Source: Legionella wadsworthii DSM 21896 = ATCC 33877
Lineage (GTDB): Bacteria; Pseudomonadota; Gammaproteobacteria; Legionellales; Legionellaceae
Length of the DNA: 53,830 bases
NCBI RefSeq assembly: GCF_000701265.1
Contig: NZ_KL370760.1
Coordinates: 415,203 to 469,032, forward strand
Direction: 5' to 3'
Shown here piece after piece: positions 1 through 8,953 of the stretch. The notes below the pieces were generated by a model. That model saw only the letters and a list, made by a program, of their open reading frames with translations. It was not told the origin of the DNA and searched no databases. A program made the translations under genes and the position numbers. Every line of letters starts with the position of its first letter. The first letter of the stretch is position 1.

Positions 1-1244
1 CCAACAGTACTGCCTCAGGCCTTGGTTCCACAGCAGTAGGTGATGCATCATCAGCGACGGGTGACACTGCCACATCGGTTGGAGTAGGCTCTACAGCTTC
101 AGGGACTAATGCAACTGCCACCGGGCAGCAGGCGGATGCATCAGCGAGTAATGCCACGGCCACAGGTTCCAACAGTTCTGCATCCGGAATTGGTTCTACA
201 GCAGTAGGAGACTCCTCATCAGCGACGGGTGACACCGCCACATCGATTGGGGTAGGTTCTTCCGCTTCAGGAACTAATGCCACAGCTACAGGCCAGTTGG
301 CTGATGCCTCAGCGAATAATGCAACGGCTACTGGTGCAAATGCTTCTGCATCGGGAACAAATGCCACCGCAAATGGTGTGTTCTCTTCAGCAGCAGGAAA
401 TTCGGCAACTGCCACCGGAGCAGGCTCTTTGGCTTCAGGTGCGGGTTCGACGGCAACAGGTCAACAAGCAAATGCTTCTGGTATTAATGCAGCTGCCCAT
501 GGTGCGTACGCTAGTGCATCAGGAATCAGTGCGACAGCGAATGGTTCATTTGCTGTTGCATTGGGAGATTTTTCTACTGCAGTAGGATCTAATTCTATCG
601 CAAGCGGCTTCGGGAGTATGGCAATGGGAGTGCAAGCCAATGCATCTGGTAGTCGCGCAACTGCAAGTGGGGCTAACGCAACAGCATCTGGATTGAATGC
701 GACAGCCAACGGAGCCTCTGCTTCTGCGACGGGTACATCATCTACTGCGATTGGAGCTAACGCGCAAGCTGGAGCAGACAATTCTGTTGCCGTTGGTTCG
801 AGTTCAGTTGCCAATAGAGCAAATACTGTTTCTGTTGGCAATGCAACACAACAACGACAAATAACAAATGTTGCTGCAGGAGTGGAGGATACAGATGCAG
901 TCAATGTCTTTCAGCTCAATAATGTCGTCAGAAATATGGAAAACAGTGCGAGCAGTATTAATGCACTGGAGCGAAGAGTATATGGGTTATCGGAACGATT
1001 AGATAATTTTGATAAAACATTACAGAAAGGATTAGCTTCTTCTGCTGCACTTTCTGGCTTATTCCAACCGTACGGTGTAGGTAAGTTTAACCTAAGTCTT
1101 GGTTTTGGTGGGTATAACAGTCAGACCGCAGTAGCTGGTGGCATGGGATTTAGAGGATCTGAACATATCGCTTTTAAGGCAGGGGTAGCAACTGCGGGGA
1201 AATCTTCGGTAGCATATAATGGGGCGGTCAATTTCGAATGGTAA
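1..1244 (+). CDS. Trimeric autotransporter adhesin (YadA-like), 3' part
   Basis: The frame is open from base 3, so the gene begins before the window; about 413 codons are visible. The passenger is a run of roughly 14-residue head repeats rich in Ala, Ser, Gly, Thr and Asn (NATATG, GSTAVG and ASG motifs), as in YadA/Hia head domains that fold into a left-handed trimeric beta-roll. Near 810-905 comes a neck-like segment (ANTVSVGN, then GVEDTDAVNVFQL), then a short stalk and a C-terminal anchor of about 75 residues ending in Phe-Glu-Trp, the terminal aromatic residue expected for an outer-membrane barrel. In this family three chains form one 12-strand pore and display the passenger on the surface for adhesion. 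The repeats are conserved at the DNA level, so repeat number probably varies between strains. Family assignment is firm; the ligand is unknown. Confidence 0.9.
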   Translation, partial: NSTASGLGSTAVGDASSATGDTATSVGVGSTASGTNATATGQQADASASNATATGSNSSASGIGSTAVGDSSSATGDTATSIGVGSSASGTNATATGQLADASANNATATGANASASGTNATANGVFSSAAGNSATATGAGSLASGAGSTATGQQANASGINAAAHGAYASASGISATANGSFAVALGDFSTAVGSNSIASGFGSMAMGVQANASGSRATASGANATASGLNATANGASASATGTSSTAIGANAQAGADNSVAVGSSSVANRANTVSVGNATQQRQITNVAAGVEDTDAVNVFQLNNVVRNMENSASSINALERRVYGLSERLDNFDKTLQKGLASSAALSGLFQPYGVGKFNLSLGFGGYNSQTAVAGGMGFRGSEHIAFKAGVATAGKSSVAYNGAVNFEW

Positions 1245-1265
1245 TGTCATAATTTTCTTGGTCCA

Positions 1266-1303
1266 AAGCTCCCAGTAGAGATATTCTTTTTTACCGGGAG
1301 CTT
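1266..1303 (+). terminator. Inverted repeat after the adhesin gene, possible terminator
   Basis: AAGCTCCC at 1266-1273 pairs with GGGAGCTT at 1296-1303 around a 22-nt loop. It lies 22 nt after the adhesin stop. The T-run is inside the loop, not after the stem, so it is a poor intrinsic terminator; it may be only a stabilising 3' hairpin. Confidence 0.35.
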
Positions 1304-1327
1304 GAACTTGTTACACTAATTAAGGAA

Positions 1328-1576
1328 CTAGATTGTCCATTGTCGGGATTCTTCTTCCCGGGCTATACGGGCTTCTTCCATTTCATTTTGAATCTGCATT
1401 AATTCTAGCCCGTCTTGAACCATTTCATTTCGTGCAAATTGTCGAGAAGAGCGATCGCCAAAGAAAGTCATTTTCTTCTTACATGACTTTTCATTTCCTT
1501 GATGTGAGGTTCTTGCATTCTTGTGATCTGCTGTTTGAATGTGTGATGATGCGTGAATAGTTCCTTTTAATTTCAT
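1328..1576 (-). CDS. Small hypothetical protein, 82 aa, charged
   Basis: I do not recognise a family. The protein is hydrophilic, with a basic first half and a C-terminal third that reads as an amphipathic helix rich in Glu, Gln, Arg and Met (residues about 48-78). No signal peptide, membrane segment or cysteine cluster is seen, apart from a single Cys. The start is supported by AAGG eight bases upstream of the ATG. The opposite strand is also open over almost the same stretch (1333-1560) but lacks a comparable ribosome binding site and gives a less protein-like sequence, so I prefer the minus strand. It sits alone between the adhesin gene and fumC. Confidence 0.5.
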   Translation of the reverse strand: MKLKGTIHASSHIQTADHKNARTSHQGNEKSCKKKMTFFGDRSSRQFARNEMVQDGLELMQIQNEMEEARIAREEESRQWTI

Positions 1577-1664
1577 AACTCTAACCTTCTGTTCTAAAAA
1601 TCTATTTTAAAATTCATCCTTCAAGTTTTTAAAAGCAAAGTCCTATTTGCTTCGCAAATCCCAA

Positions 1665-1709
1665 TCATTTGACTGAGGTTCTCTTTAGCATGAGAACCCA
1701 GTCAAATGA
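1665..1709 (-). terminator. Strong hairpin downstream of fumC
   Basis: Bases 1665-1683 pair with 1692-1709 in an 18-bp stem with a single bulged A and an 8-base loop. It lies about 47 bases beyond the fumC stop codon. No clear T-run follows on the minus strand, so it may act with Rho or as an mRNA 3' stabiliser. A smaller hairpin (ATTTGC ttc GCAAAT, about 1645-1659) follows it. Confidence 0.45.
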
Positions 1710-1755
1710 AAGGGCGAGTATGCTATATAGCTTGAATTGGATTTTCAAGAGTTTT

Positions 1756-3147
1756 TTACTGAGGAGCAATCATTTCTTCTGGTTTTACCAATTCAGCAAA
1801 ACGCTCAGCTGTTAATATTCCCAGTTTCACTGCAGCTTCTTGAAGGGAGGAGTTATCCTGGTGTGCAGTTTTGGCAATTTTAGCAGCCTTATCGTACCCT
1901 ATATGCTGGTTTAGTGCAGTCACCAACATCAATGAATGATGCAGATAATAATCGATCATCTGGTGGTTGGCTTCGATTCCTTCAGCACAAAATTCTTGAA
2001 AAGACTGACAGGTGTCAGACAGTAAATTCAGTGAATGCAGTACATTAAAAATAATGACCGGTTTAAACACATTTAACTCAAAATTACCCTGACTGTCTGC
2101 AATGCCTACCGTCGCATCATTGCCCAATACTTGAGCACAGACCATCGTCATGGCCTCACTTTGTGTTGGATTGACTTTACCTGGCATAATCGAGGATCCC
2201 GGTTCATTTTCAGGAATGATTAATTCACCGATGCCACATCGAGGGCCAGAAGCCAGCCAACGGATGTCATTTGCAATTTTCATTAAGGCACAAGCTAAAG
2301 CTTTCATGGCGCTATGAGCATTGACTAATGGCTCGTGGGATGCCAAAGCGGCAAACTTATTTTCTGCAGTAACAAAGGGCAATTGGGTGATTTGAGCTAT
2401 ATGTTCTGCGACCTTGGTTGCAAATTGAGGATGTGTATTTAAACCTGTACCAACAGCGGTTCCTCCGGCAGCCAACTCATACAATTCCGGTAATACGCCT
2501 TCAAGCCTTTGAAGGCATGCATCCAGCTGTGCGACATAACCTGAAAATTCTTGGCCTAAAGTGATGGGGACTGCATCTTGTAAATGAGTTCGCCCGATTT
2601 TAACGATATCTTTGAATGAATTCATTTTTACAGCGAATGCATCACGTAAATTTTTTACTGCAGGGATGAGTTTCTTTTTAAAGGCAACTGCTGCTGCAAT
2701 ATGCATGGCGGTAGGGAATGTATCATTTGATGATTGGGACATATTGACGTGATCATTTGGATGAATGGGTGATTTACTCCCCATAGTTCCCCCAGCCAAT
2801 TCAATAGCCCTATTAGAAATTACTTCATTGGCATTCATGTTCGATTGGGTCCCGCTTCCTGTCTGCCATACGTGTAAAGGAAAATGATTATCCAACAAGC
2901 CATTACTGACCTCATCGGCAGCCCGTACTATCAGTTCGGCTTTCTCTTTTGGTAATTTACCTAAATCCAAATTAGTTAAAGCGGCAGCCTTTTTTAAAAT
3001 TCCAAAGGCGTGGGTCACTTCTCGAGGCATAATGTCTTTACCGATATTAAAATGATGTAATGATCTTTCGGTTTGCGCACCCCAGTATTTATCCGCCGGA
3101 ACAGCGATTTCACCCATGCTGTCCGTTTCTATACGTGTTTTACTCAT
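1756..3147 (-). CDS. fumC: Class II fumarate hydratase (fumarase C)
   Basis: Catalyses the reversible hydration of fumarate to L-malate in the TCA cycle, as a cytosolic iron-independent homotetramer. The 463-residue length matches FumC. The fumarase/aspartase signature [10 protein letters not shown] is at residues 317-326 and includes the catalytic Ser318; the catalytic-site His188 is in the GRTHLQ motif at 185-190; the substrate motif GSGTQSNMN is near 97-105. The start ATG at 3147 gives the normal N-terminus ([12 protein letters not shown]). It is transcribed divergently from rsmE with about 116 bases between them and appears monocistronic. Confidence 0.98.
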   Translation of the reverse strand: MSKTRIETDSMGEIAVPADKYWGAQTERSLHHFNIGKDIMPREVTHAFGILKKAAALTNLDLGKLPKEKAELIVRAADEVSNGLLDNHFPLHVWQTGSGTQSNMNANEVISNRAIELAGGTMGSKSPIHPNDHVNMSQSSNDTFPTAMHIAAAVAFKKKLIPAVKNLRDAFAVKMNSFKDIVKIGRTHLQDAVPITLGQEFSGYVAQLDACLQRLEGVLPELYELAAGGTAVGTGLNTHPQFATKVAEHIAQITQLPFVTAENKFAALASHEPLVNAHSAMKALACALMKIANDIRWLASGPRCGIGELIIPENEPGSSIMPGKVNPTQSEAMTMVCAQVLGNDATVGIADSQGNFELNVFKPVIIFNVLHSLNLLSDTCQSFQEFCAEGIEANHQMIDYYLHHSLMLVTALNQHIGYDKAAKIAKTAHQDNSSLQEAAVKLGILTAERFAELVKPEEMIAPQ

Positions 3148-3263
3148 GGCTTTGAATTCCTTACTGCGTTGAAATAAAAAATTCTATCACACGGGGCAAA
3201 AATAAGTAATTTTTGTTATAGTATTGGGCAAGCAAAGTGCCTATGTCCTAAAAGAATATAACC

Positions 3264-3992
3264 ATGAGAGCAGTACGAATTTATCAAGCAGGTGACTATC
3301 ATACAGGTCAACTTTTAGAACTATCTCCCGAAGCAAGCCAACATGTCGGCGTAGTTTTACGTATGAAGGTAGGTGAGCGCCTCACTTTATTCTGTGGTGA
3401 CAATAGAGAGTTTGAGGCAACCATTGAAACAGTGAAAAAAAAACAAGTTACTGTCATTATCGAATCTACCAAACATGAAAACAGAGAATCCCCTTTAAGC
3501 CTGCATTTAGCCCAAGCTATATCTAAAGGGGAACGCATGGAGTTTGTCATGCAAAAGGCAGTGGAACTTGGGGTCGCCAGTATCACGCCTATTATGACAG
3601 AGCGTTGTGTTGTGAAATTAGATCAAGGACGTTTGACGAAAAAACTTCATCAATGGCAAGCAATTGTTATTGCCGCGTGTGAGCAGTCAGGTCGAAATAC
3701 AATTCCTCTGGTCCATCCACCCATGACATTGGAACACTATATTGCTCAAACTACAGCTGATTTAAAATTAATTCTTCATCCAGGGAAAAATAAAAAGTGG
3801 AGAGATTATACGATTGGACCCTCAGCAATCGCTTTGATTATCGGTCCTGAAGGCGGGTTAAGTGATCATGAAGTTCAGTTGGCGATGAAACACGGATTCC
3901 AGTCATTATCCTTAGGACCAAGAATTTTACGTACCGAAACTGCTGCAATTACCGCATTAAGTATATTGCAAGCAGTGGGTGGTGATCTATAA
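3264..3992 (+). CDS. rsmE: 16S rRNA m3U1498 methyltransferase RsmE
   Basis: Methylates N3 of U1498 in the 30S decoding centre using S-adenosylmethionine. The 242-residue protein has an N-terminal PUA-like RNA-binding part (about 1-70) and a C-terminal SPOUT (trefoil-knot) domain. The knot motifs are visible as IIGPEGGLSDHE at about 192-203 and LGPRILRTETA at 217-227, which form the cofactor site in this family. The ATG at 3264 gives the usual start (MRAVRIY). The promoter probably lies in the divergent fumC-rsmE interval. trxA follows after about 190 bases and is likely a separate transcript. Confidence 0.97.
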   Translation: MRAVRIYQAGDYHTGQLLELSPEASQHVGVVLRMKVGERLTLFCGDNREFEATIETVKKKQVTVIIESTKHENRESPLSLHLAQAISKGERMEFVMQKAVELGVASITPIMTERCVVKLDQGRLTKKLHQWQAIVIAACEQSGRNTIPLVHPPMTLEHYIAQTTADLKLILHPGKNKKWRDYTIGPSAIALIIGPEGGLSDHEVQLAMKHGFQSLSLGPRILRTETAAITALSILQAVGGDL

Positions 3993-4179
3993 TAATGCTG
4001 TGGCCATTTTTCTTAATGCATCCATTGCGAAAAAATAGATGATTCGCATTCAATCTTCTTGGCTAAAGTAAGGAATGTGAATTTTTTAGGGGATTTACAT
4101 TTAAGCAATGCCAAATGAACGAATCTTTTAATGCAAATGAAGCGTTTGGCATATTCACAATAATAACTGAGGTTAACAA

Positions 4180-4506
4180 ATGAGTGATCTTATTAAAACG
4201 GTAACAGATGCGAGCTTTGAAAATGATGTACTCAATGCGAACAAGCCTGTTTTAGTTGATTTTTGGGCTGAATGGTGTGGTCCATGCCGCGCATTGACAC
4301 CTATTTTAGAAGAAGTTGCTGCTTCTCACGGTGAGCAAGTCATATTTGCTAAAATTAATATCGATGAACATCCACAGACTCCATCAAAATATGGGGTGAT
4401 GAGTATTCCTACTTTAATTTTATTTAAAAACGGCCAAGTTGAAGCAGTGAAGATGGGTTTGCTTTCTAAATCCCAATTAAGTGCTTTTGTTGAAAGCCAC
4501 GTGTAA
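4180..4506 (+). CDS. trxA: Thioredoxin
   Basis: A single-domain cytosolic thioredoxin of 108 residues, reduced by thioredoxin reductase and used by ribonucleotide reductase, PAPS reductase and other dithiol-dependent enzymes. The active site WCGPC is at residues 32-36, the buried Asp in the VDFWAEW strand at 26-32, and the cis-Pro loop reads MSIPTL (about 74-79). There is no signal peptide. It precedes rho, the same trxA-rho order found in many gammaproteobacteria; the 180-base gap contains a large inverted repeat, so rho probably has its own promoter or leader. Confidence 0.98.
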   Translation: MSDLIKTVTDASFENDVLNANKPVLVDFWAEWCGPCRALTPILEEVAASHGEQVIFAKINIDEHPQTPSKYGVMSIPTLILFKNGQVEAVKMGLLSKSQLSAFVESHV

Positions 4507-4569
4507 TTTTTTAATTTTCTAGATAAAAATGTTGTATCTTTCACGCAAGCTGTGATAGCCTGTCTGCAA

Positions 4570-4605
4570 TATGTGATATAATTATAATTATAAATATATC
4601 ACATA
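4570..4605 (+). promoter_or_regulatory. rho: Perfect inverted repeat in the rho leader region
   Basis: TATGTGATATA at 4570-4580 is repeated as its exact reverse complement at 4595-4605 around a 14-base AT-only centre. It is followed at about 4608-4628 by a second small stem (AGCAG/CTGCT). The pair lies 85-120 bases before the rho start. It could be an operator or an RNA structure in the rho leader. Rho expression is autoregulated by leader attenuation in other bacteria; whether these stems take part here is inference. Confidence 0.45.
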
Positions 4606-4688
4606 GGCAGCAGAATCCTTAGCTGCTATTCTTAATAATATTTTTCCCGGATAACCAATTCGATTAATCAACAAATCAAGTGAGAAGT

Positions 4689-5951
4689 ATGAATCTTAGT
4701 GAACTAAAGCAATTGCCTATTGCCGATCTCTTTAATATCGCACAAGAGATTGGTGTCGAGAATCCTTCGCGTATGCGCAAGCAAGAAATCATTTTCGCCA
4801 TCCTTAAGGCACATGCCTTAAAAGGTGAAGACATCCACGGTGACGGAGTTTTAGAAGTATTAACAGATGGATTTGGTTTTTTGCGTTCTGCCGATGGCTC
4901 TTATTTGGCAGGTCCGGATGATATTTATGTATCTCCCAGCCAAATCCGGCGTTTTGGTTTGCGTTCTGGCGATACCATTTCAGGCAAAATTCGTCCTCCA
5001 AAAGACAGTGAACGTTATTTTGCTTTGTTGAAAGTTGATGAAATCAATTATGATTCACCTGATAGTGCCAAACGAAAAATTTTATTTGAAAACCTTACTC
5101 CTTTATTCGCTACACAGCGTTTGGTGATGGAGCAAGGAAATGGCAGTACGGAAGATTTGACTGCGAGAGTAGTTGACTTATGTGCGCCTTTTGGTCGAGG
5201 ACAGCGCGGTTTGATTGTTTCCCCACCTAAAGCGGGTAAGACATTAATGTTACAAAACATAGCGCGTTCTATTGAAAAGAATTACCCCGAATGTTACCTC
5301 ATCGTTTTATTAATTGATGAACGCCCTGAAGAAGTGACCGAAATGCAGCGTTCTGTGAAAGGTGAGGTAGTAGCCAGTACCTTTGATGAACCCGCTAACC
5401 GCCATGTCCAAGTTGCTGAAATGGTCATTGAAAAAGCCAAGCGTTTGGTAGAGCACAAGCGTGACGTGGTCATTTTGCTTGATTCAATAACCCGTCTTGC
5501 CCGCGCGTACAATACGGTAATTCCTTCATCGGGCAAAGTCTTAACAGGTGGTGTGGATGCCAATGCGCTGCAAAGGCCCAAGCGTTTATATGGCGCTGCG
5601 CGTAATATTGAAGAAGGTGGCAGCTTGACTATTATCGCTACAGCTTTGGTAGACACCGGTTCTAAAATGGATGAGGTGATTTACGAAGAATTTAAAGGTA
5701 CTGGTAATATGGAGATTCACTTGAGTCGTAATATTGCCGAACGCCGCGTCTTCCCCGCCATTAACATCAACCGCTCCGGTACTCGCCGTGAAGATCTATT
5801 ATTAAGTCCTGAAGATCTGCAACGCACCTGGATTTTACGTAAAATTCTGCAATCTATGGATGAATGTGATGCTATCGAATTCTTGCTTGAACGCATGAAA
5901 AACCATAAAACGAATGCAGAGTTCTTTGATGCAATGAAACGTCAAGAGTAA
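4689..5951 (+). CDS. rho: Transcription termination factor Rho
   Basis: Hexameric RNA-dependent ATPase that terminates untranslated transcripts. I chose the ATG at 4689 over an in-frame GTG at 4680 because it gives the conserved N-terminus (MNLSELK) and 420 residues, the usual size. The N-terminal Rho domain (about 1-47) is followed by the cold-shock-like primary RNA site (about 50-120, FGFLRS and [15 protein letters not shown]). The ATPase core has Walker A PPKAGKT (about residue 180) and Walker [14 protein letters not shown] (about 260). All key motifs are intact. It lies downstream of trxA and is followed by a palindromic repeat before ubiD. Confidence 0.98.
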   Translation: MNLSELKQLPIADLFNIAQEIGVENPSRMRKQEIIFAILKAHALKGEDIHGDGVLEVLTDGFGFLRSADGSYLAGPDDIYVSPSQIRRFGLRSGDTISGKIRPPKDSERYFALLKVDEINYDSPDSAKRKILFENLTPLFATQRLVMEQGNGSTEDLTARVVDLCAPFGRGQRGLIVSPPKAGKTLMLQNIARSIEKNYPECYLIVLLIDERPEEVTEMQRSVKGEVVASTFDEPANRHVQVAEMVIEKAKRLVEHKRDVVILLDSITRLARAYNTVIPSSGKVLTGGVDANALQRPKRLYGAARNIEEGGSLTIIATALVDTGSKMDEVIYEEFKGTGNMEIHLSRNIAERRVFPAININRSGTRREDLLLSPEDLQRTWILRKILQSMDECDAIEFLLERMKNHKTNAEFFDAMKRQE

Positions 5952-5980
5952 AATTTACTATTCTAACGTATTCAGTGGAA

Positions 5981-6056
5981 CCTGGGTGAAGCATCGCGAT
6001 CCTGGGTTTTTTTTGTATAGACTTCCCCGGGTTACAGCTTTGCGCTCACCCAGGCT
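5981..6056. repeat. REP-like palindromic repeat between rho and ubiD
   Basis: CCTGGGTGA at 5981-5989 has its reverse complement TCACCCAGG at 6046-6054, and a second CCTGGG followed by eight T residues is at 6001-6014. The 6026-6054 part (CCGGGTTAC ... GCTCACCCAGG) is itself an imperfect hairpin. The composition resembles short GC-rich dispersed palindromes that stand out from the AT-rich background. The T-run may give it terminator activity after rho. Confidence 0.5.
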
Positions 6057-6071
6057 ACAAGGGGATTATTC

Positions 6072-7541
6072 ATGAAATACTCTGATTTAAGAGATTTTAT
6101 TGAACAACTGGAATCACGTCATTTATTAAAACGCATTGCGCATCCTGTATCACCCTATCTTGAAATGACTGCCGTTAGTGATAGAGTCTTACGTGCTGGC
6201 GGTCCTGCTCTTCTGTTTACCAATACCCCGAACCAAAAAATGCCTGTTCTGACTAATTTGTTCGGGACAGTGGAGCGGGTTGCTATGGGAATGGGAGAAG
6301 ACAACATCAGTGCCTTAAGGGAGGTGGGTAAGTTATTGGCCGCATTAAAGGAACCTGATCCTCCTAAAGGGTTTAAGGATGCATTCCAAAAGTTGCCTCT
6401 CTTAAAACAAGCCCTGAATATGGCACCAAAATATGTAAACGGGGCAGAATGCCAGACTTATGTTTGGGAAAAAGACAAGGTCGATCTTTATTCCTTACCC
6501 ATCCAAACCTGCTGGCCTAAAGATGCTGCCCCCCTAATTACCTGGGGGCTTGTGACTACTAAGGGACCCCACCAAAACCGTGAGAATATGGGAATTTACC
6601 GTCAGCAATTATTAAGTAAAAACCAATTGATTATGCGTTGGCTATCTCACAGAGGAGGTGCTTTGGATTACCTGGAATGGCAAAAGGCATATCCCGGGGA
6701 GCGTTTCCCGGTTGCCGTCACCTTAGGTGCTGATCCTGCAACCATCCTTGCTGCAGTAACTCCTGTACCTGACACTTTGTCAGAATATGCTTTTGCAGGA
6801 CTATTGCGCGGTCAACGTACACGATTGACCCGGTGCATTGGCAGTGAACTGCATGTCCCCGCGAGTGCGGAAATTATTCTAGAGGGCTATATAGAACCAG
6901 GAATTGAAGCACCGGAGGGACCCTATGGCGATCACACAGGTTATTATAATGAGGTGCAGTCTTTTCCCGTATTTACTGTTGAACGGATCACGCATAGAAA
7001 AGATCCCATTTATCACAGTACTTATACAGGACGACCGCCTGATGAACCTGCAATTCTAGGACTGGCTTTAAATGAGGTTTTTATACCCTTACTGCAGAAG
7101 CAGTTTCCAGAAATTGTTGATTTTTATTTACCGCCAGAAGGATGTTCTTATCGTTTGGCTGTCGTCACAATAAAGAAACAGTATCCAGGGCATGCAAAAC
7201 GCATCATGATGGCTGTGTGGTCTTTTTTAAGACAATTCATGTACACCAAATTTGTCATTGTTTGTGATGAGGACATTGATGCCAGGAATTGGCAGGATGT
7301 TATTTGGGCAATGACGACGCGGATGGACCCTGCTCGAGATACAGTGATGATGGAAAATACGCCCATTGATTATCTGGATTTTGCTTCACCTGTCTCTGGT
7401 TTGGGCTCCAAAATAGGAATGGATGCGACCAATAAATGGCCAGGAGAAACCCAAAGAGAGTGGGGAGAACCCATTATCATGGATGAAGAGATCTTAAAAA
7501 GGGTTAATGGATATTGGTCTGCTCTGGGATTAGACGAATGA
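6072..7541 (+). CDS. ubiD: UbiD-family 3-polyprenyl-4-hydroxybenzoate decarboxylase
   Basis: Decarboxylates 3-polyprenyl-4-hydroxybenzoate in ubiquinone biosynthesis using prenylated FMN supplied by UbiX. At 489 residues it has the length of proteobacterial UbiD. Visible family features are the N-terminal [14 protein letters not shown], the GIYRQQ stretch near 175, and the [11 protein letters not shown] segment near 280-290, which carries active-site Glu/Asp residues in this family. The stop codon overlaps the next start (ATGA at 7538-7541), so translation with the flavin reductase is probably coupled, a common ubiD-fre pairing. Confidence 0.97.
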   Translation: MKYSDLRDFIEQLESRHLLKRIAHPVSPYLEMTAVSDRVLRAGGPALLFTNTPNQKMPVLTNLFGTVERVAMGMGEDNISALREVGKLLAALKEPDPPKGFKDAFQKLPLLKQALNMAPKYVNGAECQTYVWEKDKVDLYSLPIQTCWPKDAAPLITWGLVTTKGPHQNRENMGIYRQQLLSKNQLIMRWLSHRGGALDYLEWQKAYPGERFPVAVTLGADPATILAAVTPVPDTLSEYAFAGLLRGQRTRLTRCIGSELHVPASAEIILEGYIEPGIEAPEGPYGDHTGYYNEVQSFPVFTVERITHRKDPIYHSTYTGRPPDEPAILGLALNEVFIPLLQKQFPEIVDFYLPPEGCSYRLAVVTIKKQYPGHAKRIMMAVWSFLRQFMYTKFVIVCDEDIDARNWQDVIWAMTTRMDPARDTVMMENTPIDYLDFASPVSGLGSKIGMDATNKWPGETQREWGEPIIMDEEILKRVNGYWSALGLDE

Positions 7542-8233
7542 AAGGGAAAAAAATCAAAGCATTGGTAGAAGAGATTTCGCCATTGACTGACAGTATTATG
7601 CGATTAATTTTGGTACCTGAAAAATATGTGGCTTATCAGGCAGGACAATATTTACAAATCATATTTGGCGAAGATGCTTTTAGTTATTCCATTGCGAATG
7701 CTCCTTTAGGATCCCACAAATATGAATTGCATATCCGCCATAGTTTGGAAAATCCTTACAATCAGAGGCTTTTTAACCACATCAAAAAATATGGTTCTGT
7801 GACGATAAGCTTACCCTTTGGTACATGCTCTATAGAACATTTAGACCCTATCCGCCCCATTCTTTTTATCGCAGGCGGTACTGGATTTGCACCGGTAAAA
7901 GCCATGATTGAGCACTTATTATCTTCTTCAGATACACGCCGTTTTGAATTATTCTGGGGCGCACGATTAAAAAATGATTTATATATGGATGAAAAGGTTA
8001 TCAACTGGCAAGCTCATGTGGATCACTTCAAGTATTTTTCTTCAGTCTCAGAAGACAATTCCATACCTTTAGTCTCTTTTGTCCTGGCAAGACATCCCAA
8101 AGATCTTAATGAATGGCAGATTGTAATTAGCGGTCCCTTTGATATGGTATACAGCACACGCGATGCATTGGTCCATAGTGGCGTTTCGCCCGCTCATTTA
8201 TTTTCAGACGCTTTTAGTTTTGAAGCAAAATAA
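7538..8233 (+). CDS. fre: NAD(P)H-flavin reductase (Fre/LuxG-like)
   Basis: A 231-residue oxidoreductase of the ferredoxin-NADP reductase fold that reduces free flavins with NAD(P)H. The flavin-binding strand shows [10 protein letters not shown] (RPYSIA-type motif, about residues 46-55) and the nucleotide-binding loop [19 protein letters not shown] is near 108-126. There is no iron-sulphur domain, which separates it from ring-hydroxylase reductases. I chose the ATG at 7538, overlapping the ubiD stop; an upstream in-frame TTG would add an unconserved extension. The ubiD neighbour fits a role in supplying reduced flavin for UbiX/UbiD cofactor maturation, as proposed in other bacteria. Confidence 0.92.
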   Translation: MKGKKIKALVEEISPLTDSIMRLILVPEKYVAYQAGQYLQIIFGEDAFSYSIANAPLGSHKYELHIRHSLENPYNQRLFNHIKKYGSVTISLPFGTCSIEHLDPIRPILFIAGGTGFAPVKAMIEHLLSSSDTRRFELFWGARLKNDLYMDEKVINWQAHVDHFKYFSSVSEDNSIPLVSFVLARHPKDLNEWQIVISGPFDMVYSTRDALVHSGVSPAHLFSDAFSFEAK

Positions 8234-8242
8234 GGAATATTT

Positions 8243-8437
8243 ATGGAAACATTATATCAAGTTTTAGGCCTCATAGGCGCGGGATTAATAATTTTTATAC
8301 TGTACCGAACGATTAAAGGAAGACCTGATCAATTTAGCAAAGAAAATTTAAATAAAAGTTTTTATACCATGGGTATTTTAGCACTTGTTTTAATTGGTTT
8401 TGTGGCATTGTTAATTCTAATTGTGCGTCATACTTAA
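8243..8437 (+). CDS. Small two-helix inner-membrane protein, 64 aa
   Basis: The product has two hydrophobic helices (about residues 5-22 and 42-61) separated by a short polar loop containing GRPDQFSKENLNKS. I do not recognise the family. It begins nine bases after the reductase gene with a good AAGGA seven bases before its ATG, and a strong terminator follows, so it is the last gene of the ubiD-fre unit. The strong ribosome binding site and position argue that it is real. No function is inferred. Confidence 0.75.
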   Translation: METLYQVLGLIGAGLIIFILYRTIKGRPDQFSKENLNKSFYTMGILALVLIGFVALLILIVRHT

Positions 8438-8444
8438 AAAATAC

Positions 8445-8482
8445 AAAGGGAAACGAAATGGTTTATGATTCCGTTTCCCTTT
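8445..8482. terminator. Bidirectional intrinsic terminator
   Basis: AAAGGGAAACGAAAT (8445-8459) pairs with 8468-8482 in a 15-bp stem with one mismatch and an 8-base loop. A-runs and T-runs flank it on both sides, suiting convergent termination of the ubiD-fre-64aa operon (plus) and hspQ (minus). Confidence 0.85.
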
Positions 8483-8501
8483 TCCATGTACATCCAATAA
8501 A

Positions 8502-8813
8502 TCAATGTTTGGCGTTTGCATTACAGTAATGGCCTTCCTGTTCTTTTAAATAAAAACGAAGGTAAGGATTGTTAATCGGCATCTGACTCGTATCGGCTAT
8601 CAGCATACACTCTTCCACATAAGTAATTTGGCTGCTGTCATCAACCAATAAACGATACCAGGGATTTCTTGTAGCGAATGCACGCTTGTGTGCTTGCGGG
8701 TTATAGCGGCCAGAAGCCTGAAAAATGGGATCAACATCAACAACTATGGCTCTGTAGCGGCTGTTTTTGTGAATGACTAAATCACCAATATTAAATTGCG
8801 CTATTTTATTCAT
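8502..8813 (-). CDS. hspQ: Heat-shock protein HspQ
   Basis: A 103-residue homologue of HspQ (YccV), a small haemimethylated-DNA-binding-like protein that acts as a specificity-enhancing factor for Lon protease in E. coli. The family pattern is clear: FNIGDLVIHKNSRYRAIVVDVDPIF at the N-terminus (interrupted here for brevity: IGDLVIH then VVDVDP), then NPWYRLLVDD (about residues 50-59), and Tyr-Val-Glu-Glu near 65-68. It ends at the shared terminator with the ubiD unit. It appears monocistronic. Confidence 0.9.
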   Translation of the reverse strand: MNKIAQFNIGDLVIHKNSRYRAIVVDVDPIFQASGRYNPQAHKRAFATRNPWYRLLVDDSSQITYVEECMLIADTSQMPINNPYLRFYLKEQEGHYCNANAKH

Positions 8814-8953
8814 ATAAGCCTCTAAGGGTGAGCATCCTGCATAATATATCGGTATACATCAAAAAAGCTTGAATATAAGGGGGCGGGGATTGACGTACCC
8901 TGTTAAAAGAGTACATGATTTCAGGAAATACCAGCTGGATTGAGTGTAAACTA

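Noticed and set aside
461..904. 147-codon minus-strand frame opposite the adhesin
   Set aside because: Mirror frame of the Ala/Gly/Ser-rich repeats; the plus strand is the clear adhesin with a proper C-terminal anchor.
1333..1560. 75-codon plus-strand frame opposite the 82-aa gene
   Set aside because: No ribosome binding site, and the minus-strand frame has a better start and a more protein-like sequence. Not excluded with certainty.
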